DNA of 64,000 nucleotides from JBPEWY01 sp965224095. Lineage in GTDB: Bacteria; Bacteroidota; Bacteroidia; Flavobacteriales; Flavobacteriaceae. Numbering within the stretch: the first letter of the stretch is position 1; the number at the start of each line of letters is the position of its first letter. Positions 25,216-35,500 of the stretch are shown here, in pieces. Below the pieces are notes generated by a model, which was not told the DNA's origin, made no database searches, and saw only the letters and a list, made by a program, of their open reading frames with translations. A program made the position numbers and the translations under genes. The stretch is taken from positions 620,001-684,000 of the forward strand of contig OZ245039.1 of NCBI GenBank assembly GCA_965224095.1, read 5' to 3'.

Positions 25216-26802
25216 ATGCAGTTCATAGCCTTTTTGGGATTTACCCTGTTTGTCGCCTTCATTTCCTATTTAAAAAGCAGAAAAACCAATGAGAATACTT
25301 CAGACGGTTACTTCCTGGGCGGAAGAAGTTTAACAGGCGTGGTTATTGCCGGATCACTCCTTTTAACAAATTTATCAACGGAGCAGATTGTCGGGCTTAA
25401 CGGAGCTGCGTTTAAAGATGGGATCCTTGTAATGGCCTGGGAAACCCTGGCTGCAATAGCTATGGTTGTTACCGCAGTGTTTCTGCTACCGCGCTATTTA
25501 AAAAGCGGACTGGTTACCATCCCTCAGTTTTTGGAGAACCGCTACGATAAAACTACCAAGACCATTACTTCCATACTCTTTTTAAGCGGTTATGCCGTTG
25601 TACTGCTTCCTATAGTATTGTATTCAGGAGCTCTGGCAATTAGCAATATGTTTGATGTTCCCGGGCTACTGGGAGTCTCTAAAACCGCAGCATTGTGGAT
25701 CACTGTTTGGTCTATTGGTTTGGTAGGTTCGGTATATGCCATTTTCGGAGGGTTAAAAGCTGTTGCCGTTTCCGATACTATTAATGCTATAGGATTATTA
25801 ATCGGAGGTATGCTTATTCCCATTTTCGGACTCCTTGCCGTGGGAGACGGAAGCATTTCCGACGGGATATCAACACTCATGACCGAGAACCCTCAAAAAT
25901 TCAAATCGCTGGGCGGACCAAATTCTTCTATTCCCATAGAGACCATTTTTACGGGTATGATGCTGGTACAGTTATTTTATTGGGGAACCAATCAGGCTAT
26001 TATACAACGGGCATTGGGCGCCAAAAACCTAAAGGAAGGCCAGAAAGGGCTTTTACTGGCTTCATTTATTAAAATACTCGGCCCTCTTATCGTGGTACTC
26101 CCCGGAGTGATTGCCTATCATTTGTTTAGCGGAGAATTACAAAACCCGGACGAAGCGTACCCGATGTTGGTCTCCAGGGTATTACCCCCGGTATGGATGG
26201 GATTTTTTGCTGCGGTTTTATTCGGAGCCATTCTCAGTTCCTTTAATTCAGCACTGAACAGTTCGGTAACCCTATTCGGGGTTGATATTTACAAATCGCA
26301 TTTTAACAAAAATGCAACTGAAAAACAAGTAGTTCGTGCAGGGAAAAATTTCGGGGTTGTTTTAGCCATTATATCCATGTGTATTGCTCCCCTTTTGGTA
26401 TATGCTTCTGATGGTTTATTTGGATATCTGCAAGAAGCCAATGGAATTTACAGTATTCCCATACTTACCATAATTGTGGTGGGCTACCTTACCAAGTATG
26501 TACCGGCAATTGCTGCTAAAATAGGTATCATCTCAGGGTCTGTTTTATATATCCTAAGCCAGTTTATTATTAAACCCTATGTAATTGGTGAAGAAAAATA
26601 CCCGCATTTTTTGCATGTGATGGCCATTTTATTTGTTCTTAATGTCCTTATAATGCTCTTCATTGGAAAGTATCGCCCGAGAAAAGAAGCCTATGTACAA
26701 CATTATACCCAACAGGTGGATATTGCACCATGGCGTTATGTACACCGGGCGGGAATAGTTATTTGTTTAACCGTATTAGCCATTTATATCTATTTTGCAT
26801 AG
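25216..26802 (+). CDS. SSS-family sodium/sugar symporter
   Basis: A 528-residue polytopic membrane protein with about 14 hydrophobic segments, of the solute:sodium symporter family (SGLT-like). Evident family features are the N-terminal SDGYFLGGRSLTGVVIAGSLLLTNLSTEQIVGLNG (TM1), IPQFLENRYDKTTK after TM2/3, FWGTNQ-type FYWGTNQAIIQRALGAKN near 255-272, and FGAILSSFNSALNSSVTLFGVDIYK near 340-365 (the sodium-site helix). It begins 3 bp after the beta-galactosidase stop and overlaps galK by 8 bp. Import of the galactose released outside the cytoplasmic membrane is the evident role; the substrate is inferred from neighbours. Confidence 0.9.
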   Translation: MQFIAFLGFTLFVAFISYLKSRKTNENTSDGYFLGGRSLTGVVIAGSLLLTNLSTEQIVGLNGAAFKDGILVMAWETLAAIAMVVTAVFLLPRYLKSGLVTIPQFLENRYDKTTKTITSILFLSGYAVVLLPIVLYSGALAISNMFDVPGLLGVSKTAALWITVWSIGLVGSVYAIFGGLKAVAVSDTINAIGLLIGGMLIPIFGLLAVGDGSISDGISTLMTENPQKFKSLGGPNSSIPIETIFTGMMLVQLFYWGTNQAIIQRALGAKNLKEGQKGLLLASFIKILGPLIVVLPGVIAYHLFSGELQNPDEAYPMLVSRVLPPVWMGFFAAVLFGAILSSFNSALNSSVTLFGVDIYKSHFNKNATEKQVVRAGKNFGVVLAIISMCIAPLLVYASDGLFGYLQEANGIYSIPILTIIVVGYLTKYVPAIAAKIGIISGSVLYILSQFIIKPYVIGEEKYPHFLHVMAILFVLNVLIMLFIGKYRPRKEAYVQHYTQQVDIAPWRYVHRAGIVICLTVLAIYIYFA

Positions 26803-27955
26803 CTCATCTACCACCCAATTAACAAAGCGCGTCAAACAGCATTTTATTCAGCTATTTGAGAGTGAACCAACGCTGGTATTTTCTCCGGGAAGGGTTAATC
26901 TAATAGGAGGACACACCGATTATAACCAGGGAATTGTTCTACCCGCAGCCATTACTATGGGAATTGTAACCGGATTGAGTAAATCCGACAACAACCATAA
27001 CAGCATTATTGCCCTGGATATCAATGAAAAATTTGATTTTATTTCCGGTGATATTAAACCCTTGAAAAACGGAAACTGGAAGAACTATATCCTTGGGATT
27101 GTTGCAGAGATTAAAAACACAGGCAGGTCGGTTCCTAATTTTAATATGGCATTTGCCGGTAATATCCCCGAGGGAGCCGGATTATCTTCTTCAGCCGCCC
27201 TGGAAAACAGTCTTGTATACGGGTTGAATGCGCTATTCGATTTAGGACTTTCCAAAAAAGAAATGATATTCATTTCGCAAAAAGCGGAGCATCATTTTGC
27301 CGGTGTAAAATGCGGGATCATGGATCAGTTTGCCAGTATGTTTGGAAAAAAAGATCATGTACTATTACTGGATTGTAAAAATATAGAGGCAACACCCTAC
27401 CCTATCAACCTCAATCAGTACGAGTTACTGCTCATTAATACCCATGTAAAGCACAAACTGGCCGATACCGCTTACAATAACCGCAGAGCCACTTGCGAAA
27501 ATATCAGTCATCAATTAAAGATTGCATCGTTACGGGAAATTACGGAGCAGGAGCTAAAAAACAGAAAACATGAACTTCCGCAAAACGATTACCCAAAAGC
27601 TCTATATATTGTTCAGGAAAACAATCGTGTCATGAAAGCTGCCCGGGCCATTGCCACCAATGACCTACTTAAGTTCGGCGAGCTCCTCTTCCAATCGCAT
27701 ATCGGGCTTCAGAAGCAGTATCAGGTTAGCTGTGCCGAACTTGATTTTTTAGTAGATCTCGCACAAAAAACCCCGGGGGTAACAGGCTCCAGAATGATGG
27801 GTGGAGGATTCGGAGGGTGCACCATAAGTTTACTTCATAAAAGTAGTTCGGAGGCTTTTAAAAAATTTACTAAAACCGCTTATAAAGAACACTTTAAAAA
27901 AGATTGCTCCTTTTATTCCGTAGAACTTTCGGAAGGTACAGGAATAATTACATAA
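26795..27955 (+). CDS. galK: Galactokinase with altered signature motif
   Basis: A 386-residue GHMP kinase that would phosphorylate alpha-D-galactose at C1 using ATP. Motifs: GRVNLIGGHTDYN (32-44), the phosphate-binding loop GAGLSSSAALE (127-137), catalytic Asp177 in GIMDQFAS, and GSRMMGGGFGGC near 330. In the galactokinase signature the residue before His40 is normally Glu (GEHTDY). Here it is Gly39, read clearly from GGA GGA CAC. That Glu contacts the sugar in known structures, so specificity or activity may differ. There is no ATG near the beginning, so the start is probably the TTG at 26795, overlapping the symporter gene by 8 bp. galT follows 8 bp downstream. Confidence 0.9.
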   Translation: MHSSSTTQLTKRVKQHFIQLFESEPTLVFSPGRVNLIGGHTDYNQGIVLPAAITMGIVTGLSKSDNNHNSIIALDINEKFDFISGDIKPLKNGNWKNYILGIVAEIKNTGRSVPNFNMAFAGNIPEGAGLSSSAALENSLVYGLNALFDLGLSKKEMIFISQKAEHHFAGVKCGIMDQFASMFGKKDHVLLLDCKNIEATPYPINLNQYELLLINTHVKHKLADTAYNNRRATCENISHQLKIASLREITEQELKNRKHELPQNDYPKALYIVQENNRVMKAARAIATNDLLKFGELLFQSHIGLQKQYQVSCAELDFLVDLAQKTPGVTGSRMMGGGFGGCTISLLHKSSSEAFKKFTKTAYKEHFKKDCSFYSVELSEGTGIIT

Positions 27956-27963
27956 ATACCGGT

Positions 27964-28986
27964 ATGTTAGAAGAACTTCAAAAATTTTCCCATAAGCGTT
28001 ATAATATTCTTACCGGAGAATGGGTTTTGGTCTCCCCACACAGAATGAACCGACCCTGGCAGGGGCAGGAAGAAAATACGGTAACCACAAATCAACCTAA
28101 GCATGATCCGAATTGTTATCTGTGTCCCGGGAATACCAGAGCAAGCGGAATACGCAATCCGGATTATAGCAGCACCTTCGTTTTTGATAATGATTTTGCC
28201 GCATTGCAATACCCTATTCCCCCTTTCCATTTAGAAGAAGAGCTATTTCAGGCAGCTTCCGAAAAAGGGGTTTGCAAGGTGGTTTGTTTTAGCCCGGATC
28301 ACTCCAAAACCCTGGCCCGTATGGGTATTTCCGAAATTGAAGATGTGGTTTTACTCTGGCAGAGGGAGTTTGTTGCGCTGGCCGGGAAAGACTATATCAA
28401 CTACGTTCAGATTTTCGAAAACAAAGGAGCTATAATGGGCTGCAGCAATCCTCACCCCCACGGACAAATATGGGCGCAGTATAGTATTCCCAACGAAGCC
28501 TTAAAAAAAGACAAGCGGCAAAAAAGGTTTTTTAAAAAACATAAAGTATCGCTATTGCAGGCATATGTACATCAGGAATTGGAAAAGAAAGAACGCGTAC
28601 TATTTGAAAACGAGCATATGGTGGTGTTAATTCCCTTTTGGGGGGTATGGCCCTTTGAAACGATGATCCTGCCAAAAATCCAGGAGCCAAGCATCGGGTC
28701 CTTATCCGATAGTGCCCGCTTTTCCATGGCGGAAGCCATTTCAAAAATAACTCAGGCCTATGATAAATTGTTTCAATGTTCCTTTCCGTATTCCAGTGGT
28801 ATCCATCAGGCACCAACCCATATAAAAGATAACAGCCACTGGCATTGGCACATGAGTTTTTACCCGCCATTACTGCGTAGTGCAACCGTTAAAAAATTTA
28901 TGGTGGGCTATGAAATGTTCGGTATGCCACAACGAGACATAACACCTGAAAAATCAGCGGTAATACTAAAAAAGCTTATCGTGTAA
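27964..28986 (+). CDS. galT: UDP-glucose--hexose-1-phosphate uridylyltransferase
   Basis: A 340-residue HIT-superfamily enzyme of the Leloir pathway that swaps UMP from UDP-glucose to galactose-1-phosphate. The active-site HPH triad is NPHPHGQ with His164 and the nucleophile His166. Zinc-binding Cys51 and Cys54 are in CYLCPG, and the C-terminal HQAPTH and HWHWHMSFYPP segments supply the second metal or substrate site. The ATG at 27964 fits the usual N-terminus (RYNILTGEWVLVSPHR). It is the last gene of the + strand operon. No galE is in the window, so UDP-galactose would be epimerised by an enzyme encoded elsewhere. Confidence 0.95.
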   Translation: MLEELQKFSHKRYNILTGEWVLVSPHRMNRPWQGQEENTVTTNQPKHDPNCYLCPGNTRASGIRNPDYSSTFVFDNDFAALQYPIPPFHLEEELFQAASEKGVCKVVCFSPDHSKTLARMGISEIEDVVLLWQREFVALAGKDYINYVQIFENKGAIMGCSNPHPHGQIWAQYSIPNEALKKDKRQKRFFKKHKVSLLQAYVHQELEKKERVLFENEHMVVLIPFWGVWPFETMILPKIQEPSIGSLSDSARFSMAEAISKITQAYDKLFQCSFPYSSGIHQAPTHIKDNSHWHWHMSFYPPLLRSATVKKFMVGYEMFGMPQRDITPEKSAVILKKLIV

Positions 28987-29219
28987 AAGTCTGCCGGGGA
29001 GATGCTAAACAAGCGCATTGTTTCGCACAGAAAAGTCCATAAAAGCGAAAGAGCCCCCGATGCAACACAACGAACGCTCAAACTAAAATTTTCAAAGCTC
29101 TTTTTTTACTGTAACCTCATCTGATTTCCTATCCAAATTCACCCTCTAATACTACTGCCTTAAGTCACTCCGAATATCTTTATAAAGATACGAAAAATAA
29201 TTTGTTTTTCCAATAAAAA
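28987..29219. other. Intergenic gap between convergent operons
   Basis: A 233-bp gap between galT and the convergent nucleotidyltransferase gene. A T7 run lies at 29101-29108 (CTCTTTTTTTACTG), preceded by short GAAAGAGC (29045) and GCTCTTTT (29098) complementary pieces. These could form a loose terminator for galT. No gene is seen. Confidence 0.3.
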
Positions 29220-29552
29220 TCAACATTTTTCGTAAATAATAACTCCTTTTTTTAATACCTCCCCTAAGAAGCTGCCTGGCTCCTGTGAAGATCGGGATAC
29301 CTCGCTGACCGATCGCACTAAAACATCGGCTTTCAATGCATATCTTTCAATGTTTGAAATAATACGACGTTCTATGGTTTTTCGCATGTAAACCTCTTCA
29401 CAGATCACAATAATATCCAGGTCGCTATACTTATTTTCGCTTCCATGGGCATATGAACCAAACAGCACAATCTTTTCCGGCCTACAACTTGCCAGGATAT
29501 AATTGCATATTTTTGACAATAATGCCTCATTATAAAGCCGTTTTGTTTTCAT
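29220..29552 (-). CDS. MNT-type nucleotidyltransferase domain protein
   Basis: A 110-residue minimal nucleotidyltransferase of the pol-beta superfamily. The signature is FGSYAHGSENKYSDLDIIV: G-S at 32-33 and the metal-binding S-D-x-D at 43-46. A later acidic strand ALKADVLV offers the third carboxylate. Such proteins often pair with a HEPN toxin and AMPylate it, but no HEPN gene is next to it. It starts only 9 bp after the TcA stop on the same strand, so it is most simply the last gene of the toxin-complex operon. A role in protecting the producer or modifying a toxin component is possible but unproven. Confidence 0.8.
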   Translation of the reverse strand: MKTKRLYNEALLSKICNYILASCRPEKIVLFGSYAHGSENKYSDLDIIVICEEVYMRKTIERRIISNIERYALKADVLVRSVSEVSRSSQEPGSFLGEVLKKGVIIYEKC

Positions 29553-29561
29553 ACCCCTTAC

Positions 29562-32500
29562 CTATTCCTTTAATTCTACAATCAGGAATACGTTTTTCAC
29601 ATCATCTTTGTCAAGAGATTCAAAATCAGAAGTTCCCGGTTTGCCTAATTTAAATCTCATAACGCCTGTGGGTGGCGGAGATGCTATGCTGGTATCCAGT
29701 TCCAGCTCATGAATATTTTCCAGCGTAGCCGACGCACTTACAGCCTGGCCGGTCGCAGAATCAAAATTACCATCCATAATATCGGTAGCCAGCATAAAAT
29801 CTCCTGTCGCTTCAGTTTCAATATACCAGTATATTTTTTTGATAGTCATACTGTGGAGCCTGGTTCTTATAAAATACGGATAGTGTTCTGCTTTTAAACG
29901 CACTGAAAATTCCTGCTCCTGTCCTTCCGGCGGAAAAAGCATGGTATGCCAGTTATTCGGGAATTCCTGCTTTAGGCTAAACAGTCTAAACGCATTTTCG
30001 GCCAACATTTCATCCAAATGGGTTTTTGCAGCCGTAGCCAGGTTTTCACCGCCTTCCCGTGCTGTATAATTAATGTGAATAATAACATCTGAAATGGTTG
30101 AAAAATCAAAATGATTATTTTCCATTGGCATGTTTATTAACCATTCACTATCCAACCCGGTCCACTCAAAGGGTAAATAGCGTTCATCGTTGAAGTTCAG
30201 TTCAAAAACACCGCTATCTTTTTGTCCGTTGCTGGTAGCAACCGATGAAACCGCACCGTATTTGGTCCTGAATCGATCATCATCAGCATCCTGCTTCTCG
30301 TATTGTCCGCCAGACAATAACGGAGAAATACGCATTTCGTGTTTGGTAAGCGACATCGTACAGTTGATACTGGTATAGGGTCCTACTACGCAAGGAATGG
30401 AAACGGATATCGATTTAATTCTCCTCATATAATGCCCGGGATAATCCATATCGAATAACCATTCCGGTAATGTAAGTACGCATTTTCCGCTATGCTTCAG
30501 GTTCATCAAACTCAACGGAGCTATCTGCGCCATAGAAATGTGTTTACTTATTTCCAGCTCTCTTTTGTTTTTATCAAGATAAGAAGCATCCAGTCTTCTC
30601 AGATCCTGTAATAATTTATCGCCGGACAACAACCCTTTTTTCAGGCTGTCCCAATAGCCGAATTGTATAAAAGAGGTATTTTCAATACCCAGCTCATGCT
30701 GATAGCATTTTTCTGCTTTTTTCGCCATTTCATAAGCCAATTGATACGATTGGAAATAGGTAGTTGCAATTTGCGAAACCATCCAGTTATACAATTGTTC
30801 ATTGGTATATTTAGATTTCATATAATCGTAAACCGCTTCGGCATTTACGATCTGGTCTTTTTGATTTTCCAGATCGCGTTCGGCAATGGCCTGACGTATC
30901 ATAGCCGCATTGATCTGGAATTGAATCTGTTCGATTTCGGTAGATGCCAGATTTTTTTGATGTTTCCAGTCGTCCATCCGTCTCTGATAACTCCCCTGGG
31001 TACTGGCAAGTCCCGCCGCTTTTTGGAGTGCATTTGCTATAGATGAAACCGTTTTCACCAGATCTTCAGCCGAATCGCCAAAACTCTTCCCTCCTGTTTT
31101 TGCATTAGCCGTAGGCGTACCTCCAAAACCGGATCCACCCACAATAAAATCAGGGATCAGTTTAAGTCCGCCGGAAAGCACATACCCCGCCGCAATGGCC
31201 GCATCCAATACCGTGGAAGCCGTATTTAATACAAAACTGATGGTTTCTTCGGTATTCATATATTCTCTGCTATCATAGTATTCTTCCTTGATCTCAGCTA
31301 GTTTTTTGCTTTGCTCCAAACCGCCAAGGGTCTCAACAGCTTCATCGATCTGTTGTTCTTTAATAAGTTTTACGCCTTTTAGCAGTTGTATTTCGTGTTC
31401 ACTTCTCAATAATGACAAAGCCTCGGCGTCTCTTTTTTCAAGTGCCGATAACAGCTTATCTCCCAGTTGTTTTACATCGGAACAGAATTCCACTGCCTTT
31501 TGTAGCATCACCCGAAAACGGTAATGAGGTGTTCCGGTGGTGATATCGTTTAAAACAGTACTCAGATCAACACCGGAAGCTGCTGCTTTTACAAGCAGTG
31601 CAGGATCAATTGGCGGTGCAAACAACGCCAGCGATCTTTTTACGCCATCGATGTTCATTGAATTACGGATTTTAAACATCCTGTCTTCTACCGTATCCCA
31701 GTATTTCAGTATAAAATCGTTTCCGGGGATCCCGAAATACAGCGTAGTTAAATCCGGTAAGGGGACTGTTCCCCCGGGAGTACCTACAAATTTTATTGGA
31801 AATACTGTGTCTTCTATTGCCACGCCTACAATGGGATTGGAAAGCGGCCCCATCTCTTCAATCTCATCAAAGGCCAGGTCTTCGTGTTCAACATTAGGTA
31901 TTTTTTCAGGCCGGTCGCCCAGAATATCATGAGCAAGCATATACAATAAGGCCGCTTCATTAATTGATTCGAGCGTATCTCTTCTAAAGAGCTGATCACC
32001 CCAGGAGATTAAATTATCGAGGTATTTCATTACCACATTCTTCTGATATGCTACAGGACGGTACCGCGCAATCAGGTGCGGTTTAAACGGATTGTTTTTC
32101 CAATCCCGTATCTGATCGCTGTACTCATCATCTTCCGAGTTTAAGATGGTGTCTATTCGCTGCTTGAAATAATCGTCTGCATTGTGTTTAAAAAACGGTT
32201 TCGTTATCCAGAAACGCTGTGGTGTTTTTTTCGATTCTACATTGGTAGGATCAAAAATATAATGGTACCAGCGCATTGCTTCTTCAAACCGTTGATTTTG
32301 TGTCAATCGGTTTGCGATGAGCATGGGGGCATGAAAAAACAATTCCCAGTTATAAATGGAATAAGCTCCCCCAAATGAAAAGTCCACCACATCTTTCCGC
32401 GAGTTTTCATCAACAATTACCTTCGTGTTGTTAGGCGCATAATCTCCCTGGAAGCTAAATGTATTTTTCGGCGGGAAAATCTGCGGACTAACCTGGATTT

Positions 32501-35500
32501 TTCTGTTCAACAAGCCGTCAATACCGCTACGGTTTAATTCTCGTATAAACAAAGTGGTATACGGATGATAGAATGCCGAAATATTGTATTCCCGCGTACT
32601 GGGTAAGGTATTTCCATATTCATCAAAATGCTTGATCCATTCCGGTCGAATAAACAATGAACGCTTAGGATCCTGATAGAAGAACGGATGATTTGTATTC
32701 AGGGTATCGAATGGAATGTCCTGATGGTCGATAATAAGTTCGAAAGGCTTGTTGGCTCCACCCAAAAGAATCACTTCTTTTTTTCCTTCCAGGGTATACA
32801 CATCATTGTCTACATTCCAGCGCTTATTATTTCTCAGATGATTATTGTGATAATGTAATCCGGTGGGCAGTTTTAATTTAGGCCCTTCGTCGAATGTACC
32901 AAATTTGGAAATCTGTCTTCCTTCTTCCCCAAAATTTGTGCGGACATAGGTTACCGAATCCGTATCGGCCAAAGGCATTCCCGTAGGTTCATTAAGACTT
33001 ATTAACCTGTATTTACCCGAAAGTGCATTCATTTTAACGTCCTTTACTTTTCCGTCAAAAATAAATGAAGAAGAATGCCATGGACTGAATGTTTCGTTAT
33101 AATCAACACGCGTTACCTTTCGGAATTTTTTGGCCTTCAGATCCTTTGCATTATCCTGCTCATGAAACGTCCAGTAAGGATCGTAAAACCTACGATTATT
33201 AAATTCCTCGGAGGTGGTGATATACAAATCTAACCAGAGTTCATTACTAAAGGATTTATAGAAAGGTTTTAGGTGATAAGAGAACGTAGGGCGTTCCCAC
33301 GGATGAATCAGTTTTAATTTTGAAATAGATTTTGGTGTCCATCCATTGTGTTTTTTAACCGTCCACCCCAATTGTATTTCCAGCATTTTTTGCGGTTCCG
33401 GAGCATCCGTTGGTCCGTTGGAAGCTTTGGCTGCCGGGTTCTTTCTAACTTTTTGAGGTTTTTCAACAAAATTCAACCAGAAAATATGAAGTTTTCGATT
33501 GTATACCACAGGTACCGCATGATCTCCCGTAATCTCCACATCTATTTTTTCCCAGGCGGACCAGGAGTTGTAATTCATATCGTAACGCCTGTAAAAATAT
33601 TTCGAAGGATCTTCCTTTGTTTTGGCCAGTACATGTACTTTATTGATCTCATAAAGCTCATTATCGTTATTGAGATCTTCGTATTCGTGATAGAGTCCGC
33701 ATACGGTGAGATTAGCCACCTCATCTACCTTATGAAGGTAATTTAAAAAAGCTGTTTCGGCATTTTCATGTGTCATTTCGCCCTGCATGAGTTCCTCTTC
33801 CAGTTCCTTAAAAAAAGGAGATTTATCGTCGCGTAACTCAGGTTCTATCCAATTTTCGGGATAGAAAAACACCTTCCTGTTGGCTTCCCATATCCTGTAG
33901 GTCTTCATCCATCTCCATTGCCTCCATGAATGGTCTGAACTCACATCTTCCTTTTCCTCCTGGCCTACCTGAACGAACAACTGTTCCAAATTAAGAAAAC
34001 AACGCTGTACAAAAAACTGTACGCTGCTAATGGCTTGTTTTAATCGGGAGGTTAACTGATCCGGTCCCATTTCCACATCAATAAGGAAATATTTATACAT
34101 GGCACCGGCATCTTTCCAGAACAAAGGGTTCAGAATACGCTTTCCGTTAACCGTAACTTTGGCAGGTTGTGTTCGCTGTGAATGATCCAAATGATAAGCA
34201 ACGAGGGCTGATCGTTTGGCTACCCTCAACTCATTTTGAATGGGTGTTATTTTATCAAGCCAGTTCTCATAAGTGTATTTTGATTTAATCGCGTAACGCG
34301 TTTGTTCTGCAATATCTTTTTGCAGGGTTAAATCGTCTCGTAACACCCAGGAAAAAAATGCACTAACATCGCTTCCTATGATTTTTATTATTTTAATGGC
34401 CGCTTCCAGCTGAAGATAGGTTTCAACCTTAGTGTAGTCTAAAACGGTAGCGGTATGCTGTAATCCGAAGCCCGCATCCAAATCGATAATATCTTGCTCT
34501 TCCCATTGAGTAAGTGCGGCCAATGATTTAATAATTTCCGATTTGGATGAACCGCTATCCGAAGCTAATTCCAGGATTTTCGGAAGAGATATATCTTCCG
34601 GCTCCGGATAATTTCTGCTAAAGCGATACCATCTGTACAAATTCATCAGTTCCGTATAGGATGCATCTGCCATTGTACTTTTACCGGGAATTGAATTAAA
34701 GTCCAGTGATTTAATCCCGGTGTGGTGTTTCATAAACCAGTCCCATTCCTTAGCTGAAAGACTTATTTTATTATTCAGAACCGTAATTTTGTGAATAAAA
34801 CGTATGGATGCAAAGTGATGTTCAAAGTTGGCTTCTGAAATCTCCGTATAAGCGCCTTCCGTATCTCTTGAAATAAGCCCCTCATCGGTTAAGACATCTA
34901 TTAAAGTATCCGACTCGTCCGGCACATTTAAATTAGAAAGTATCATGCCCGTTTCCTCAACCCCCAATCCGAAGGCATCCGCGATAAAACCTATTGTATT
35001 TTTCTCGCCGTTATTATACAGATCCGTTACCTGGTCCTGTAACAACTGAATCATTTCACTGAGGGTTACCACAGAAAATGCCTCGGAATCCTCAAAAGCC
35101 AGAATGTAATTCAGAGATTCCACGCCAAAGTCTGCCTGGATAAACCTATCCGATACGTCGGTAAGGGTTGTTTTAAGGCCCGTAATGGCTGTAAGGGCAT
35201 TTGCCCGGGTTACACCTGTTAGACTTGTGGTATTAAAAGCCGTTATAGTGGTTCTTTGTGTGTCGGAAAGTTTCAACAACGCAATCAATTCACGATTCCG
35301 TTCCACAATTCCCCTCAACGCTTCCAGGTATTGAATTAAGGTTTCCTCTCGTAACCCGATAGTTGCGTCATTATTAAAAGTAAGGATATACTCCAACTCC
35401 CGGAAATCAAAATCGCTTTCTTTTACCAGTTCCAGTTGCTTTATGAACTGCCATGTTATTTCAATGGACTGAAAAGGATTTATGCCTCCCATAACATTCA

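Noticed and set aside
29220..29552. HEPN-MNT toxin-antitoxin pair
   Set aside because: No HEPN-domain gene lies on either side; the upstream neighbour is tcA and downstream is the galT gap.
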